A stretch of 64,000 bases of DNA from Aureococcus anophagefferens (Eukaryota; Sar; Pelagophyceae; Pelagomonadales; Pelagomonadaceae). The DNA lies in assembly GCF_000186865.1 (NCBI RefSeq), contig NW_008705565.1:2153097-2217096 (forward strand), read 5' to 3'. The notes under the pieces are model-generated. The model was not told the DNA's origin, did no database searches, and saw only the letters and a program-made list of their open reading frames with translations. Made by a program: the position numbers and the translations under genes. Shown here one piece after another: positions 20,813 to 30,901 of this stretch (its first letter is position 1; the number at the start of each line of letters is the position of its first letter).

Positions 20813-21598
20813 ATGTCGAACGAGCTCACCGTGGCGGCGATCAAAAAGCACTCGGGCCAGTACGACCTCGAGCTCGTGCGGCGGCTCGCGGTGAGCAACG
20901 CGCGGCTCGCGAAGATCGCGAACGTCGAGCACTGCGTCAACCTCGTCGCGCTGAACCTGAGCGGCAACAAGATCATCAACGTCGAGGGCCTCGACGCGCT
21001 GGTCCAGCTCGCGCGCCTCGACCTCTCTCGGAACCAGATCCGCAAGGTCGAGCGCGGCCTCGCGCGGCTCCGGAGCCTCGAGCACCTCGACCTCCACGGC
21101 AACGCGATCCTCGGCGCGAAGCAGCTCGCCCGGGACCTCGAGCCCTGCGGTTCGCTGAGTTCGCTCGCCCTCGCGGCGCCCGACGGGTCCCGGGGCAACC
21201 CGTGCTGCGACGACGGCGACTACGTCGCCGCGCTCCGCGCGTCGCTGCCGCGCCTCGAGGCCCTCGACGGCGGCCGGCTGTCCCTGCGCGACGACGCCGA
21301 CGCCATCGCCGCCGAGCTCGCGGACGCGGCGCCCGACGCGCCCGCGCCGGCGCGCGTCGCGGACTGGCTCGGCCGCGACTTCGACTGGCGCGCGACCGAC
21401 CGCGCGCCCGCGCCGCTCAAGGCCGCCTACGCCCAGCGCGACGCCGCCGACGCCGCCGCGCGGGAGGCGCTCTTCCAGGCGACGACGGACTGCAAGCACC
21501 TCGCGCAGGACATGGACGCGGAGCTCGACAAGAGCCGCGCGCTCCTCGCGGACCTGTTCCCGGAGGACGCGGACCCCCTGGGGCTCGGGCAGCCGTAA
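20813..21598 (+). CDS. Leucine-rich-repeat protein (SDS22/LRRC-like)
   Basis: 261 residues. About four SDS22-type leucine-rich repeats occupy residues 28-120 (LVALNLSGNKIINVEGL, LARLDLSRNQIRKVE, LEHLDLHGNAILG), closed by an LRR-cap-like segment (LPRLEALDG). The last 130 residues are Ala/Asp-rich and helical. Such small LRR proteins are often protein-interaction subunits of axonemal or phosphatase complexes; no specific partner can be named. No intron is needed. The promoter between 20690 and 20735 holds repeated TTGAG motifs. Confidence 0.7.
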   Translation: MSNELTVAAIKKHSGQYDLELVRRLAVSNARLAKIANVEHCVNLVALNLSGNKIINVEGLDALVQLARLDLSRNQIRKVERGLARLRSLEHLDLHGNAILGAKQLARDLEPCGSLSSLALAAPDGSRGNPCCDDGDYVAALRASLPRLEALDGGRLSLRDDADAIAAELADAAPDAPAPARVADWLGRDFDWRATDRAPAPLKAAYAQRDAADAAAREALFQATTDCKHLAQDMDAELDKSRALLADLFPEDADPLGLGQP

Positions 21599-21674
21599 GG
21601 AAGCGCGGTCCAGGAGACCCGACGTGGCGCCGGAGCGCGGGCAGAGGTGCGCAAGTCGGCGTGCACGGTATCTG

Positions 21675-21727
21675 GTTGAACCTATATTGAACACTGCTTG
21701 AAAGGCGTCTTGATTCAGACTTGAACC
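21675..21727 (+). promoter_or_regulatory. Cluster of five TTGA-type motifs upstream of the aldo-keto reductase
   Basis: TTGAACC, TTGAAC, TTGAAA, TTGATT and TTGAACC recur at about 11-bp spacing, ending 60 bp before the start codon at 21788. Similar clusters precede several other genes in this AT-poor genome. A core-promoter role is inference. Confidence 0.4.
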
Positions 21728-21787
21728 GCCAGCTGAGGGTCCTGCACCATCGCGCTCGACGCCTCGCGCGGCTGCTCGCACGGCACC

Positions 21788-22771
21788 ATGCTCGACTCGG
21801 CGCTCCGAGTCGTGCTCGGCACCATGACCTTCGCGGGGCAAACCTCGCCGCGGGATGCGGCGACTATGCTGCGGACCTTCCTGGGCGCGGGCCACGTCGA
21901 GATCGACACGGCGCGCATGTACATGTCGGGAGAGACGGAGTCGTGCATCGGCGCCATCTTCGACGAGGAGCCCGCGTTGCAACGCCTCAAGACGTCGACG
22001 AAGGCGAACGCGTTCCAGGGATACGACAAGAGCCTCGACGCGGCGTCCGTCGAAAGGCAGATGAAGTCGAGCCGCGCGGCGCTGCGCGGCGCGCCGGTGC
22101 AGATCTACTACCTGCACAACCCCGACGGCGCGACGCCGATCCTCGAGACACTCGAGGCCGTGGACGCGCTCCACAAGGCCGGCGCGTTCGAGGAGCTCGG
22201 GCTGTCCAACTTCGCCGCCTGGGAGGTCGCCCACATCTACCACCTCTGCGCGGCGAAGGGCTTCGTCAAGCCCAGCGTGTACCAGGGCATGTACAACGGG
22301 TTGACGCGCGACGTCGAGCGCGAGCTGCTGCCGTGCCTCCGCGCGCTCGGCATGCGATTCTACGCCTACAATCCGCTCTGCGGCGGGTTGCTCGCCTGCA
22401 AGCACACGCGCGCGTCCCTCGCGGACCTCGACGACGGCTCGCGCTTCCGCAAGGACAACACGATGTACCGGGAGCGCTACCTCCAGGACGTCCAGCTCGC
22501 CGCCGTCGACGCCTTCCAGGCGGCCTGCGACGCGTCCGCGACGCCGCCGGTCCACGCGGCGCTGCGCTGGATGAGTCACCACTCGAAGCTCGCTCCGGGG
22601 GACGGCATCATCATCGGCGCGTCCAAGGTCGCCCACCTCGAGGACAACCTCGCCGGGCTCGGCGGCGGGCCCCTCGACGACGGCGTCGTCGCGAGCCTCG
22701 ACGCGGGCTGGGCGGCCGTCAAGGCCAGCGGCCTCTGCCCGTCCTACGAGCGCGGCACGTCCAAGTACTAG
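21788..22771 (+). CDS. Aldo-keto reductase (AKR7/aflatoxin-aldehyde-reductase-like)
   Basis: 327 residues, the usual length for an AKR. It starts on the first barrel strand (VVLGTMTFAG). The catalytic tetrad is visible: Asp and Tyr in EIDTARMYMSG, Lys in STKAN and His in QIYYLHNPD. LGLSNFAAWEV and FYAYNPLCGG are standard strand motifs, and IIIGASKVAHLEDNL is the NADPH-binding loop. It should reduce aldehydes with NADPH in the cytosol. The upstream region contains a TTGAAC cluster. Its stop is 13 bp from the stop of the convergent SNARE gene. Substrate unknown. Confidence 0.88.
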   Translation: MLDSALRVVLGTMTFAGQTSPRDAATMLRTFLGAGHVEIDTARMYMSGETESCIGAIFDEEPALQRLKTSTKANAFQGYDKSLDAASVERQMKSSRAALRGAPVQIYYLHNPDGATPILETLEAVDALHKAGAFEELGLSNFAAWEVAHIYHLCAAKGFVKPSVYQGMYNGLTRDVERELLPCLRALGMRFYAYNPLCGGLLACKHTRASLADLDDGSRFRKDNTMYRERYLQDVQLAAVDAFQAACDASATPPVHAALRWMSHHSKLAPGDGIIIGASKVAHLEDNLAGLGGGPLDDGVVASLDAGWAAVKASGLCPSYERGTSKY

Positions 22772-22784
22772 TAACACGTCCCGC

Positions 22785-25163
22785 TTACTTCCGCCCCCCG
22801 AAGAGGGACCAGCGCTTGTTCCGCTGCTCCTCGACGCGCCGGCGCTCGCGGCGCGCGTGCTCGCGGTACTCGCGCGCGGCGTCGGCCAGGTCGCCGGCCT
22901 TGCCCTCCAGGCCCTCGAGGAGCTCGCCGCGCTCCCGGAGCGCCGCGCCCGCGTCGGCGGCCGCGGCGGCGGCGTCGCGGCGGCCTTCCCCGCCGCCCGC
23001 CGCGTCGCTCTCGGAGCGGCGCCGCGGCGGCTCGTCGTCGGCGGCGGCCGCCGCGACGCGGTCCGGCGCGGACCGGGCCCGCGCGGGCCGGTGGAAGAAG
23101 TTCGCGATCTTCGCGCCGAGCGGCGACGCGGCCTTCTTCGCCGGCGGCGCGGGCGGCGTCGGCGGCCGCGGCGTCCGCGGGTGGTCCTGGATGTGGCACT
23201 TGCGCTTCGCGTCCGCGATCATCTTCTCCTGTGATTCAACGTCGCTTCAACTTGAGTGTCCCGTGTGCGCGCGTTCCAGAATAAGCATCTACGCTTCGAG
23301 AACGTTCCGAGAGATGATCGCTCGTCCAAAAATCAGCCGAAACGAGTGGAAACCGGCCGAGATCGGAGCCTTCGAAATTGGGAAAGGAGCTTTTTGCGGC
23401 CCTGATCTTCTCGATGTCCATCGTCGTGTCGACCGCGTCGTAGTCCAACGGCGCGCCGTCGTCGCTGCTGCTCGAGGCGTCGTCGGGCGCCGCCGCGTCG
23501 ACGGCGCGGTCCGCGTGGGCCTCCGCCGCGGCCTCGAGCGCCGCGTCCGCGTCGTGGAACGTCGCCGCGCCGTCGGCGACGGCCCACAGGACGTCGCGCC
23601 GGTCCGCGCCGCCGACGTCCACCGTCGCGTAGAAGGCGTCGGCGACGGCCGCGAGGGCGCCCGGGGGCCCGCAGAGCGCGACGTCGACGACGCGGACGCG
23701 CGCGTGCGGCGGCGCGAAGGCCAGCGCCGCGGCGAGGAAGACGTCGACGCGCGCGGCGCCGAGGCCCAGGGGCAGCGCGCCGCCGCCCGGCTCCGCGCGT
23801 TCGAAGGCCGGCGCGAGCGCCGCGCCGAGCTCGACGGCGTCGTCGTCGGCCGCGCACCAGTCGGCGACGGCGTCGACGACGCAGCGGAGCGTCTCGCCGC
23901 GGCGGCCCGACGTCTCGAGGGGCAGGCGGCTCACGAGCGCGACGACCAGCCCGTCGAGGCGCGTGGCCCGCGCGAGATCGGAGACCCCGGGCGCGTCGAG
24001 GCTCCGCGGCTCGAGCGTCGTGCCCGGCCGCGGCCGCGCGCGCAGTAGGTCGTCGACGGCGCCCGCCCAGCGCTCGAGGCTCGCCTCCTCTTCTGGCGCG
24101 GGCGACGTCGGCCGCGGGACCGTCCGCGCGAGGAACGTCGACAGCGACCCGCCCTTCGGGGACGTGCCGCGCCGCCGGCGGGCCTCGTCGGCGTAGACGC
24201 CCGCGCGCGCCGTCGCCGGGAAGCCCCGCCACGCGAGCGCGGCGCGGCGCGCGGGCGCGCCGCCGGACGCGTCCCAGTCCATCAACCGCCGCGCCTCGCG
24301 GCACTCGTCGGCGGACGCGCCCGCGCGCGACTCGTAGCGGAGGAACCGCCGCCGGCAGGGCGCGGGGTCTTGGGCGCCGGCGGAACGGATCGTCGCGCCG
24401 CAGCGCAGCGCGCCGCCTGTGTGGAAATCAAATATTCAACCAGACTTCAATGTGAGCGTAATTGAACGGATTGCGCCGGAATCTTCGGTTGTGCTTCGAG
24501 AACTCGATGAGAGCCATCGATTCGTCCAAAAATCAGCCGAATCGACTTCGATTTGATCGAGATAGAGAGTTCTGAAGTTTGGTGGGGACCCCCCAAACCA
24601 GTGGTTGATTTCCACACAGCGCGCCGCCGTAGGAGCCCGCGAGCGGGCGGTACTCGTCGTCGTAGCCGACGCGGGGCAGGCGCAGCTCGCCGACGACCGT
24701 CGCGGTCTCGAGCGCGTCGCCGCTGAGCAGGCCGACGGCCACGGCGACGTCGCGGCGCGACGGCGCGCGGAACGTCGCGGCCGCGTCCGCCGGCCACGCG
24801 GCGCCTGCGTTCGGGAAAACTTGAAAACTCTCGAAATCGACGTCGTTGTGGCCGGGTGCGTTTCTCTCATCCACGGAGATGCGTTGAAGGACGGTAGAAT
24901 TCGTGCGTATTGAAGTCGGTTCGCTTTCCACGCGGCGCGGCGCCGCGCTCCGCGAACGCGTTCTCGCGCACGTCCGCGGGGCCGAGGACGGCCTCCCGCT
25001 TTTCGCCGGCGGCGACGCAGGTCACGCGGGCCCAGACCCGCGGGCCGACGCGGCTGCAGTGGACGAGCCTCGCGACGCGCACGACGACGTCGACGGCTTC
25101 GTCCTCCGTCCCCGTAGTTCTGGTCTCGCCGAGGAGGCCCCCTCCGCTAAACGTTCGCATCAT
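22785..25163 (-). CDS. R-SNARE-tailed protein (tomosyn-like C-terminus) with three introner introns
   Basis: Exons 25163-24944, 24804-24628, 24416-23413 and 23228-22785 give about 614 residues. The C-terminus has an R-SNARE/VAMP-like heptad segment (ALRERGELLEGLEGK, LADAAREYREHARR) with the central Arg, then NKRWSLFGGRK and no membrane anchor, as in tomosyn. The centre is an Ala/Leu-rich domain I cannot name (LDGLVVALVSRLPL, RVDVFLAAALAFAPP). An Asp/Ser-rich acidic stretch precedes the last intron. A role in vesicle fusion or its inhibition is inferred from the SNARE-like tail. Upstream exons may be missing, because tomosyn relatives normally carry WD repeats before this part. Confidence 0.65.
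23229..23412 (+). mobile_element. Introner intron, family F2, copy d, with no GT/GC at the target
   Basis: An exact duplication GAGAAGAT flanks the element. The core CGTCCAAAAATCAGCCGAA runs on the plus strand, antisense to the gene. Exact excision would need a GA donor. A GC at 23400 would instead splice in frame and leave four extra codons. See findings. Confidence 0.75.
24417..24627 (+). mobile_element. Introner intron, family F1, copy e (211 bp), antisense to its gene
   Basis: Exact duplication CGCGCCGC. The element begins CTGTGTGGAAATCAA and ends TTGATTTCCACACAG, perfect inverted repeats. The host gene is on the minus strand, so the element is spliced in reverse orientation with a GC donor and AG acceptor. 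Splicing restores YGGALRCG. Confidence 0.95.
24805..24943 (-). mobile_element. Introner intron, family F1, copy f, internally deleted (139 bp)
   Basis: On the gene strand: target GCGCCGCG, then CCGCGTGGAAAGCG and CGACTTCAATACG, ending CCCGAACGCAG and an exact second target. The F1 core is deleted but both ends remain. GC donor. Splicing gives ERGAAWPADAAA. Confidence 0.88.
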
Positions 25164-26086
25164 CGTGCTGGTCAGGGGGGCGCAGAGCGTGTAAACGAAG
25201 CTCGCGGGAGATTCTTCGGGCGGCGGTGCCTATCGGCACACGCGCGCGCGGCGTCTCACCTCCACTGGATTTTTTGTGGCAGTAAACTTTTATTAGGGTG
25301 ATTTTTACGGGCCCCTGCACGACGGTCCGGCCCCGGGACGGGGGCCGGGGACGGCGGGCACGGGGGTTCCGGCACGGTAAATGCGCTCCGGGCACGCGGC
25401 CCGGCACGGGCCCGGCACGCGGCACGGCACTCGGCACGGGCCCCCGGGCACGGGCCGGGCACGGGCCACGCGGCCCGGCACGGGCCCGGCACTCGGCACG
25501 GGCCCCGGGCACGGGCCGGGCACGGGCCGGGGAGGCCCGGCACGGGCCCGGCACGGGGCCCCGGGCACGGCCCGGGCACGGGCCGGGGACGTGGCCGGGG
25601 ACCGCGGCACGCACCGTTGTGCAGGGCCCCCTATTTTTGCCCAGGCCAGGCGCTTCAGCACTCCACGTAGCGATAGCAGTGTGAATACGGTTTAACATTT
25701 GTGATGTAGCAGAACCTTGCCCTAAGTCGCTGTCGCCGGTCATGTGCCGCGCCACCTCCGGCTCGCGAAGGAAGTTTCGAGCGCGCGCGTCGCCGAGCGC
25801 GCAGCGCGGGTGAGGAAGAAGCACCGCGTCGTCTAGTACCTTAGACCTGGCGAACTGTAGTGTCCTGCTGTGTGCTGCACTCGGAACGCAGCGCATACAT
25901 CCGAGGCCCGTTTCAGTCGTGTGAATTTTCACAAACTCAAATCTATTGTCCGCATTCAAATCAGACTTATCCGGAGCTCTGAGCGGTTTGATGCTCGAGC
26001 AATACAATGCTCTGCCGATATCCGGTCACGTTTGCGCCAAAAACTGCGGAAGACGAAGTTCGGTAGCTGCCTGCGCAATACCAACC
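25164..26086. other. Noncoding region, 923 bp, with a GC satellite
   Basis: Between the divergent SNARE and secreted-protein genes. The left 140 bp are unremarkable, the centre is a GC-rich satellite within inverted repeats (annotated separately), and the right 450 bp are AT-richer with no supported gene. Confidence 0.6.
25309..25631. repeat. GC-rich satellite (GGGCACGGGCC-type units) within an inverted repeat
   Basis: The arms GGGCCCCTGCACGACGGT (25309-25326) and its near reverse complement at 25613-25631 enclose about 285 bp of tandem, drifting units built from GGCACGGGCC and CCGGCACGG. The unit length is irregular, about 10-19 bp. The whole could fold into a long hairpin or be a small inverted-repeat element filled with a satellite. 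Confidence 0.75.
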
Positions 26087-26771
26087 ATGCATAAACTAAT
26101 TGCTTTTCTCGCGCTGACCCAAGCCCAAGCGGCGCACTTCACCGATATCGGTGGGAAGAATTCCCGTGACGGCACTGGAGCCCAGGGATGCACCGAAGGC
26201 GGCGCCTATCCGCTGCATTGCGCAGTGTCCAGCGCATGCCTTTTACGAAGCCGCCCCCAGAGCTCGGTAGCCGCGGATCGAGCCTCTGGAGCCTACGCAA
26301 ACACCCCCTTTCGTCGCTTTTTGCGGACGCGGACGCGTTTCCGTTCGACGCCTCCGACACGAACCCGCGATTCCGCGCGCCAACCGCAGACCCGTCCGAC
26401 GCCGACGATACGAGATGATCGACCCCCCCCCCCCTACCAGGTACTGCACGGAGGCCGAGGCCATGGCCGCGAGCCCCGACCACAAGTCGCACGAGCACGT
26501 CGTCGAGGGCACGACGTACTACATGATCTGGGAGACTCCGTGGGCCTCGGCGATGGGCGTGTCGATGTGGCACGCGGACTACGTCGGCGACGCGCCGGCG
26601 TGCGCGTGCGAGGACCACGGCCACGACCACGACCACGACGACCACGCGGCGGAGGAGGCGGAGGACGTCGGCGTCGTCGCGGACGAGACCGAGACCGAGT
26701 CCGACGGCGCTTCGGCCGGCGCGCGCCTCGCCGCCGCGGCCGCGGTCGTCGCTCTCGCCGCGATCCTCTGA
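26087..26771 (+). CDS. Small secreted His/Asp-rich protein with hydrophobic C-terminus
   Basis: Two exons (26087-26226 and 26441-26771) would encode 156 residues. Exon 1 gives a signal peptide (MHKLIAFLALTQAQAAHFTD) and a Gly/Ser/Cys stretch. Exon 2 gives CTEAEAMAASPDHKSHEHVV, TTYYMIWETPWASAMG, the pair CACEDHGHDHDHDDH, an acidic segment, and a hydrophobic end (LAAAAAVVALAAIL) like a GPI-anchor signal. The HDHDHDDH run suggests divalent-metal binding. The acceptor (CCCCTACCAG after 13 C) is convincing. The GT donor at 26227 is chosen because it keeps frame; it is less certain. Family unknown. Confidence 0.5.
26227..26440 (+). other. Intron of the secreted His/Asp-rich gene
   Basis: 214 bp, GTCCAGCG to CTACCAG, with a 13-C run before the acceptor. 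The downstream exon starts GTACTGCA, 5 of 8 identical to the donor octamer, possibly a very old target duplication. No F1, F2 or F3 core is visible. Confidence 0.5.
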
Positions 26772-26899
26772 GCGCCGCCGAGCATCGAGCATCGGCCCCG
26801 TCACGATACCACGACGACCCCTGTGCAGCCACTCCACCGTACCCCTTGTGTGTGTGCCATAACTGCATGCTGAATCATAGAAACGAGCGTCACAGGAGC

Positions 26900-27589
26900 T
26901 TACGAGCCTCGTCCCTTGCCCCGCCCTTTGCCCCGCCCCCGGCCCCGGCCGCCGCCCTTGCCCTTGCCGCGGCCCGCGGGCCGGTCGCCCTTGCCGCGGT
27001 CGCCGGCCTGGGCCTGGTCCGGGTGCGCGCGGCGGTCGAAGGACTTGAGCATGCCGCCGAGCAGGACCTTGGCCGTCTTGAGCCGCGCCTCCGACTCCCC
27101 GGTGATCGTCAGCGTGCGCGCCGCGCCCTCGTCGCCGCGCTTGCTGATCTGGATGTGCGTCTTGCTGTTCGTCTCGATGTTCTTCAGCTTCGTCGACTGC
27201 TTGCGCAAGAGGAAGGGCACGAAGCCGGCGGGGATGGACATCTCCGCGGAGCAGGAGCCGGCCTGCTCGGCCTTTTTCGCCACGGCCGCGTCCTTCTTGC
27301 GCCGCTTCTCCGCGGCGTCGGCGTCCGGCGCGGGCTCGGCCTTGCGCTTCGCCGGCGCCGGCGCGGCGACTTCCGGCGGCGGCGCGCGCGTCGGCGGCGC
27401 GTCGCGGAGGCGCACGAGGTCGCCGAGCTCGACCACCGCGCCCGCGCGCACGAGCTTCTCGAGGCAGTCCTTGAAGTCGCTCCACGTAAGGTCCGTGTCG
27501 CCGAGCTTCGCGAACGTCTTCTTGCGCAACTTGTTCGGCTTCCAGCCGTCGCCCGCGTTTCCGAGGACGGCCTTGATAGCGCTCTCCAT
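26900..27589 (-). CDS. KH-domain RNA-binding protein with RG/KG-rich tail
   Basis: 229 residues. The N-terminal 70 form a small helical domain (KLGDTDLTWSDFKDCLEKLV, then AGAVVELGDLVRL). A basic Lys/Ala linker follows with a likely nuclear signal (AEKRRKKDAA). A KH-like domain spans about residues 120-190 (IPAGFVPFLLRKQSTKLKNI, THIQISKRGDEG, LTITGESEARLKTAKVLL); the usual GxxG loop is replaced by RKQST. The tail is Gly/Arg/Lys repeats. An RNA-binding role is likely. Start 27589 is the first Met after the divergent promoter shared with the EF-hand gene. Confidence 0.7.
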   Translation of the reverse strand: MESAIKAVLGNAGDGWKPNKLRKKTFAKLGDTDLTWSDFKDCLEKLVRAGAVVELGDLVRLRDAPPTRAPPPEVAAPAPAKRKAEPAPDADAAEKRRKKDAAVAKKAEQAGSCSAEMSIPAGFVPFLLRKQSTKLKNIETNSKTHIQISKRGDEGAARTLTITGESEARLKTAKVLLGGMLKSFDRRAHPDQAQAGDRGKGDRPAGRGKGKGGGRGRGRGKGRGKGRGS

Positions 27590-27632
27590 GCCTGGTGCGG
27601 AGGCAGGCCTCGACCGACCCCTAAAGCTCGCC

Positions 27633-27666
27633 TGATTGACCCTTTGTTGAACTGCAACAACTTGAG
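27633..27666. promoter_or_regulatory. TTGA-motif cluster in a divergent promoter
   Basis: TTGACC, TTGAAC and TTGAGG occur within 34 bp between the KH gene (start 27589, minus) and the EF-hand gene (start 27826, plus). Confidence 0.35.
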
Positions 27667-27825
27667 GCGCCGTTTCGACAGGAAGCATGGTGATGTGAGA
27701 CGGTTCTCGGCCGTCGAGCCGCGTCGAGCTGCCCGAGCGCGCGTTCAGGGCCCGCCGGCGCGGCGCAGAGCTGCCCTTCGTCCTCGCGAGCGCTTGCGCG
27801 CGCGCGCTGCTCCTTTCCGTTCCTC

Positions 27826-30800
27826 ATGGGCAGCGCCATCTCCCAGGAGAAGAAGGCGGAGGCGTCGCCGGGCGGGAGCGCGCACCTCAAGGCCATCGGC
27901 AAGTTCCGCGCGTCCCTGAAGAAGGCGGCGACCGAGGCCGACGCCGAGGAGACGCGCACGGCGGAGAAGGCGTCGTCGACGTCGTCGCTGCGCGTCGTCG
28001 CGGCCCGGTCCTTCCGCGGCAGGGCCGCCGCGCCGAAGCCCGAGGAGAAGCCCCGCGGCGGCGCGCAGCTGCTCAAGCCGGAGAAGGGCTCCGACGACGC
28101 GGTCGAGGACCTGGAGGCGCTCAAGGTCCTCGAGGACCTCGGCGACGTCCGCGGCGGCTGGCTCAAGCACCGCCTGCTCTGCCACACGCACCTGCTGGTG
28201 GCCGCGGTGCACCGGGACCAGGAGCGGCACTGGTCGCCCGAGGAGCTCAGCGCCCTGCGCGAGAAGCGCTTCGCGGGCATCCGCCAGGCCGCCGAGGCCG
28301 CGCGCGCGAAATTCGACGCGCTCACGGAGAAGCAGCGCAAGCACCCGACGAACCAGGGCGACCTCGCGCTCTACAGCGACGACGCGCTCCACCAGCGCCA
28401 GGCGATCCGCGAGGACCCGGAGGTCATCGAGGAGCTCCACCGCTGGTGGTGCAAGACCAAGTCCGTCCACGACGTCGGCGGCGACGGCGGCGACGGCGTG
28501 CTGTCCGAGGTCGAGTACGGCGCGTTCCACAGCGACCTGCTCAAGATCCTGCGGGACCACGCGGAGGCGGAGGAGGACGACGACGACGACTTCGACCACG
28601 ACTCGCCCGAGGCCCTGGCCATGCTCGACCAGGACTGGAAGCAGGACTCGGCGGGCGACGGCGTCGTCGACGAGCTCGAGTTCAAGAACGCCGTCTTCCA
28701 GGTCGCGGACGTCTGGACCGCGGGCGTCGACGCGGCGGAGTACCGCGACTTCCTCGCGACGTCCTTCAAGATCGTCTACGAGTCCTACCTCGGCCGCGAG
28801 CTGTCGGTGGCGTCGCTCTGCGTCGACCTCGAGCTCACGCTCGCGTGCTTCTCGACGGCCGCGGCCTTCACCAAGGCCCACAAGGCGGCCCTCGAGCGGG
28901 CCGTCGCGCGCAGGCTCGAGGTCGACGAGCACGGCGTGTCCGCCACCGCGACGACGGCGAAGAAGAAGGGCCTGCTCGTCGAGGTCCGGGTCGAGGCGGC
29001 GATGCCGCGCGCGGCCATGGCGCTCTGCGACAAGGAGTCGTGGCACGACGGCGGCGACGACGACGACGACGCCGAGGACGGCGCGGCCACGGAGCTCGAC
29101 GCCGACACCAAAAAACGCGTCGACGCGAAGAAGCGCGCGCGCTACGACCACCGCCTCGCCGTCGACGACCGCGTGGATTCCAAATCTTCAACACGACTTC
29201 AATGTGCGCGTAATCGAACGGTTCGGACCAACCTCTTCGGCCGTGCTTCGATGACTTGACGAGAGCAATCGATTCGTCCAAAAACCAGCCAAATCGACTT
29301 CGATGTGACCGAGCGAGAGAATTTCAAAGTTTGGTCGGGACGTCGCAAACCAGCGGTTGATTTCCACACAGGTCGACTACCTCGTCGCCGCGGAGTTCGA
29401 GGAGGGCTACTACGACCCGGTCAAGGTCAAGGAGATCCTGGCGCGCCGCGTCCAGGACGCCGTCGACGCGTTCTCCGCGGACGTCGACCGCGACGGCAGC
29501 GGCCGGCTGTCGGAGGACGGCGCGGCGGCGTCGCTCCAGAAGGTCGTCCGCGGGAAGAATAGCCGCAAGTCCGCGCCGCCGAAGCCCAAGGCCGCGAGCC
29601 CGCGCGCGTCGAACGCGAGCAAGGCGCCGAAGAAGAAGGGCAAGAAGCAGGAGGCCGCGGACGCGCCCGCGGCGTCGCCCGCGAAGGCGGCAAAGGCGGC
29701 GGCGGGCGTCGTCGTCGCCTTCGACGGCGCCCTCTACGACGTCGAGTTCGCCGACGGCCTGGAGACGGGCGTCGCGCGCGACCGCCTCGCCATGGTCGCG
29801 CCGTCGCCCGACACGGCCGCGGAGGCCGCGGCCGCGCTCGACGACTCCATCGCCGTCGGCGCGACGGTGGCGTGCGCGGGCCGCGCGCCGCCGCCCGGCG
29901 ACGCCAAGCCCAAGGCCGTCAAGCTCAAGAGCAAGCCCAAGTTCAAGCTCCGGCCGCGGACGCCGACGGCCTGGGGCGACCTCATCACGACGTGGCAGCC
30001 GAAGCTCAACTTCGCCGCGGCCATGTCCGTCCGCGCGACGTGCGAGATGGTCGTCGAGATCTACGCGGCGAAGATCGACGCCAACGCCGTCGACGAGAGC
30101 AACGGCAAGGACCGGCGGACCATGTCCGCCTTCGTCGTCCAGTTCCTGCAGCTCAAGTTCGGCAAGTCGCAGAAGTTCTTCAAGACCTTCCGCGCCTTCG
30201 TCGTGTCCCTCATCCGCGTCGTCGCCGACGTCCAGTCCGGCGACGGGCTCAACGCCGACGAGGCGACGGGCCACGCGTGGATCCTCCTCTTCGCGCGGGC
30301 CTGCCGCGTCGGCGAGGACAGCGCGACGAACCCGCACCTCACGCAGGACGCGTCGGAGCACCTCTGCGACCTCATCCGCGGCTCGCGGCCGAAGCTGGAC
30401 CAGTGCGCGGCGCTCCTGATCTCCAGGGACCCGCCCAAGGGCTCCTTCGAAGCGGCGCTGCTCAACGCGCAATCCCGCATCATCACGGGCTGGATCACGC
30501 TCGAGGGCGCGAAGCGGCTCTTCGCGGCGGGCCTGCGGCGGTGCCTCGACGCGCAGCCGGGCGCCGTGGGCTACTACAAGTACAGCCTGCAGATCTTCGA
30601 CGAGCTCTCCGAGGTCCGGGAGAAGCACGAGACGAAGGACGCGCGGGCGCGCGCGGTGCTCAAGTTCTCCGACTTCGTCGTCGTCATGGTCGAGCTCTTC
30701 ACGACCATCGCGAGGCACGCCGACGGCACCATCCCGAGCATCAGCTCCGACGCCATCGAGGCGCGGGGGCGCATCTTCGCGCTCGAGAGCGGCGACTCGG

Positions 30801-30868
30801 ACGCGCGGACGTCGCTCGTGGCCAACATGCTCATGGCCAAGCTCAAGGGCTCGCCGTCCAAGCCGTAA
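27826..30868 (+). CDS. Large EF-hand protein (943 residues)
   Basis: Exons 27826-29160 and 29372-30868. Starts MGSAISQEKKAE, where Gly2 could be myristoylated. Calcium-binding-like loops are DVGGDGGDGVLSEVEYGAF (about residue 220), a degenerate loop DWKQDSAGDGVVDELEF, and DVDRDGSGRLSE just after the intron. A basic linker leads to a Tudor-like beta segment (GVVVAFDGALYDVEFADG). The C-terminal 290 residues are mainly helical (LITTWQPKLNFAAAMS, AFVVQFLQLKFGKSQKFFK) and unknown to me. A calcium sensor or scaffold is inferred. The single intron is an F1 introner and its removal joins DHRLA to VDYLVAAEFEEG. Divergent from the KH gene and 33 bp from the convergent acyltransferase-like gene. Confidence 0.75.
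29161..29371 (+). mobile_element. Introner intron, family F1, copy g (211 bp)
   Basis: Target GTCGACGA before and GTCGACTA after (7 of 8). The element ends TTGATTTCCACACAG. GT donor. Core TCGTCCAAAAACCAGCC present, sense to the gene. Confidence 0.92.
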
Positions 30869-30901
30869 GGCGGCGCGAAAAAATCGGTTAGGAGCGGCCT
30901 T

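Noticed and set aside
25256..25695. Collagen-like or Pro/Gly-rich open frames across the GC satellite
   Set aside because: They exist in several frames on both strands, have no start context and simply translate the tandem units.
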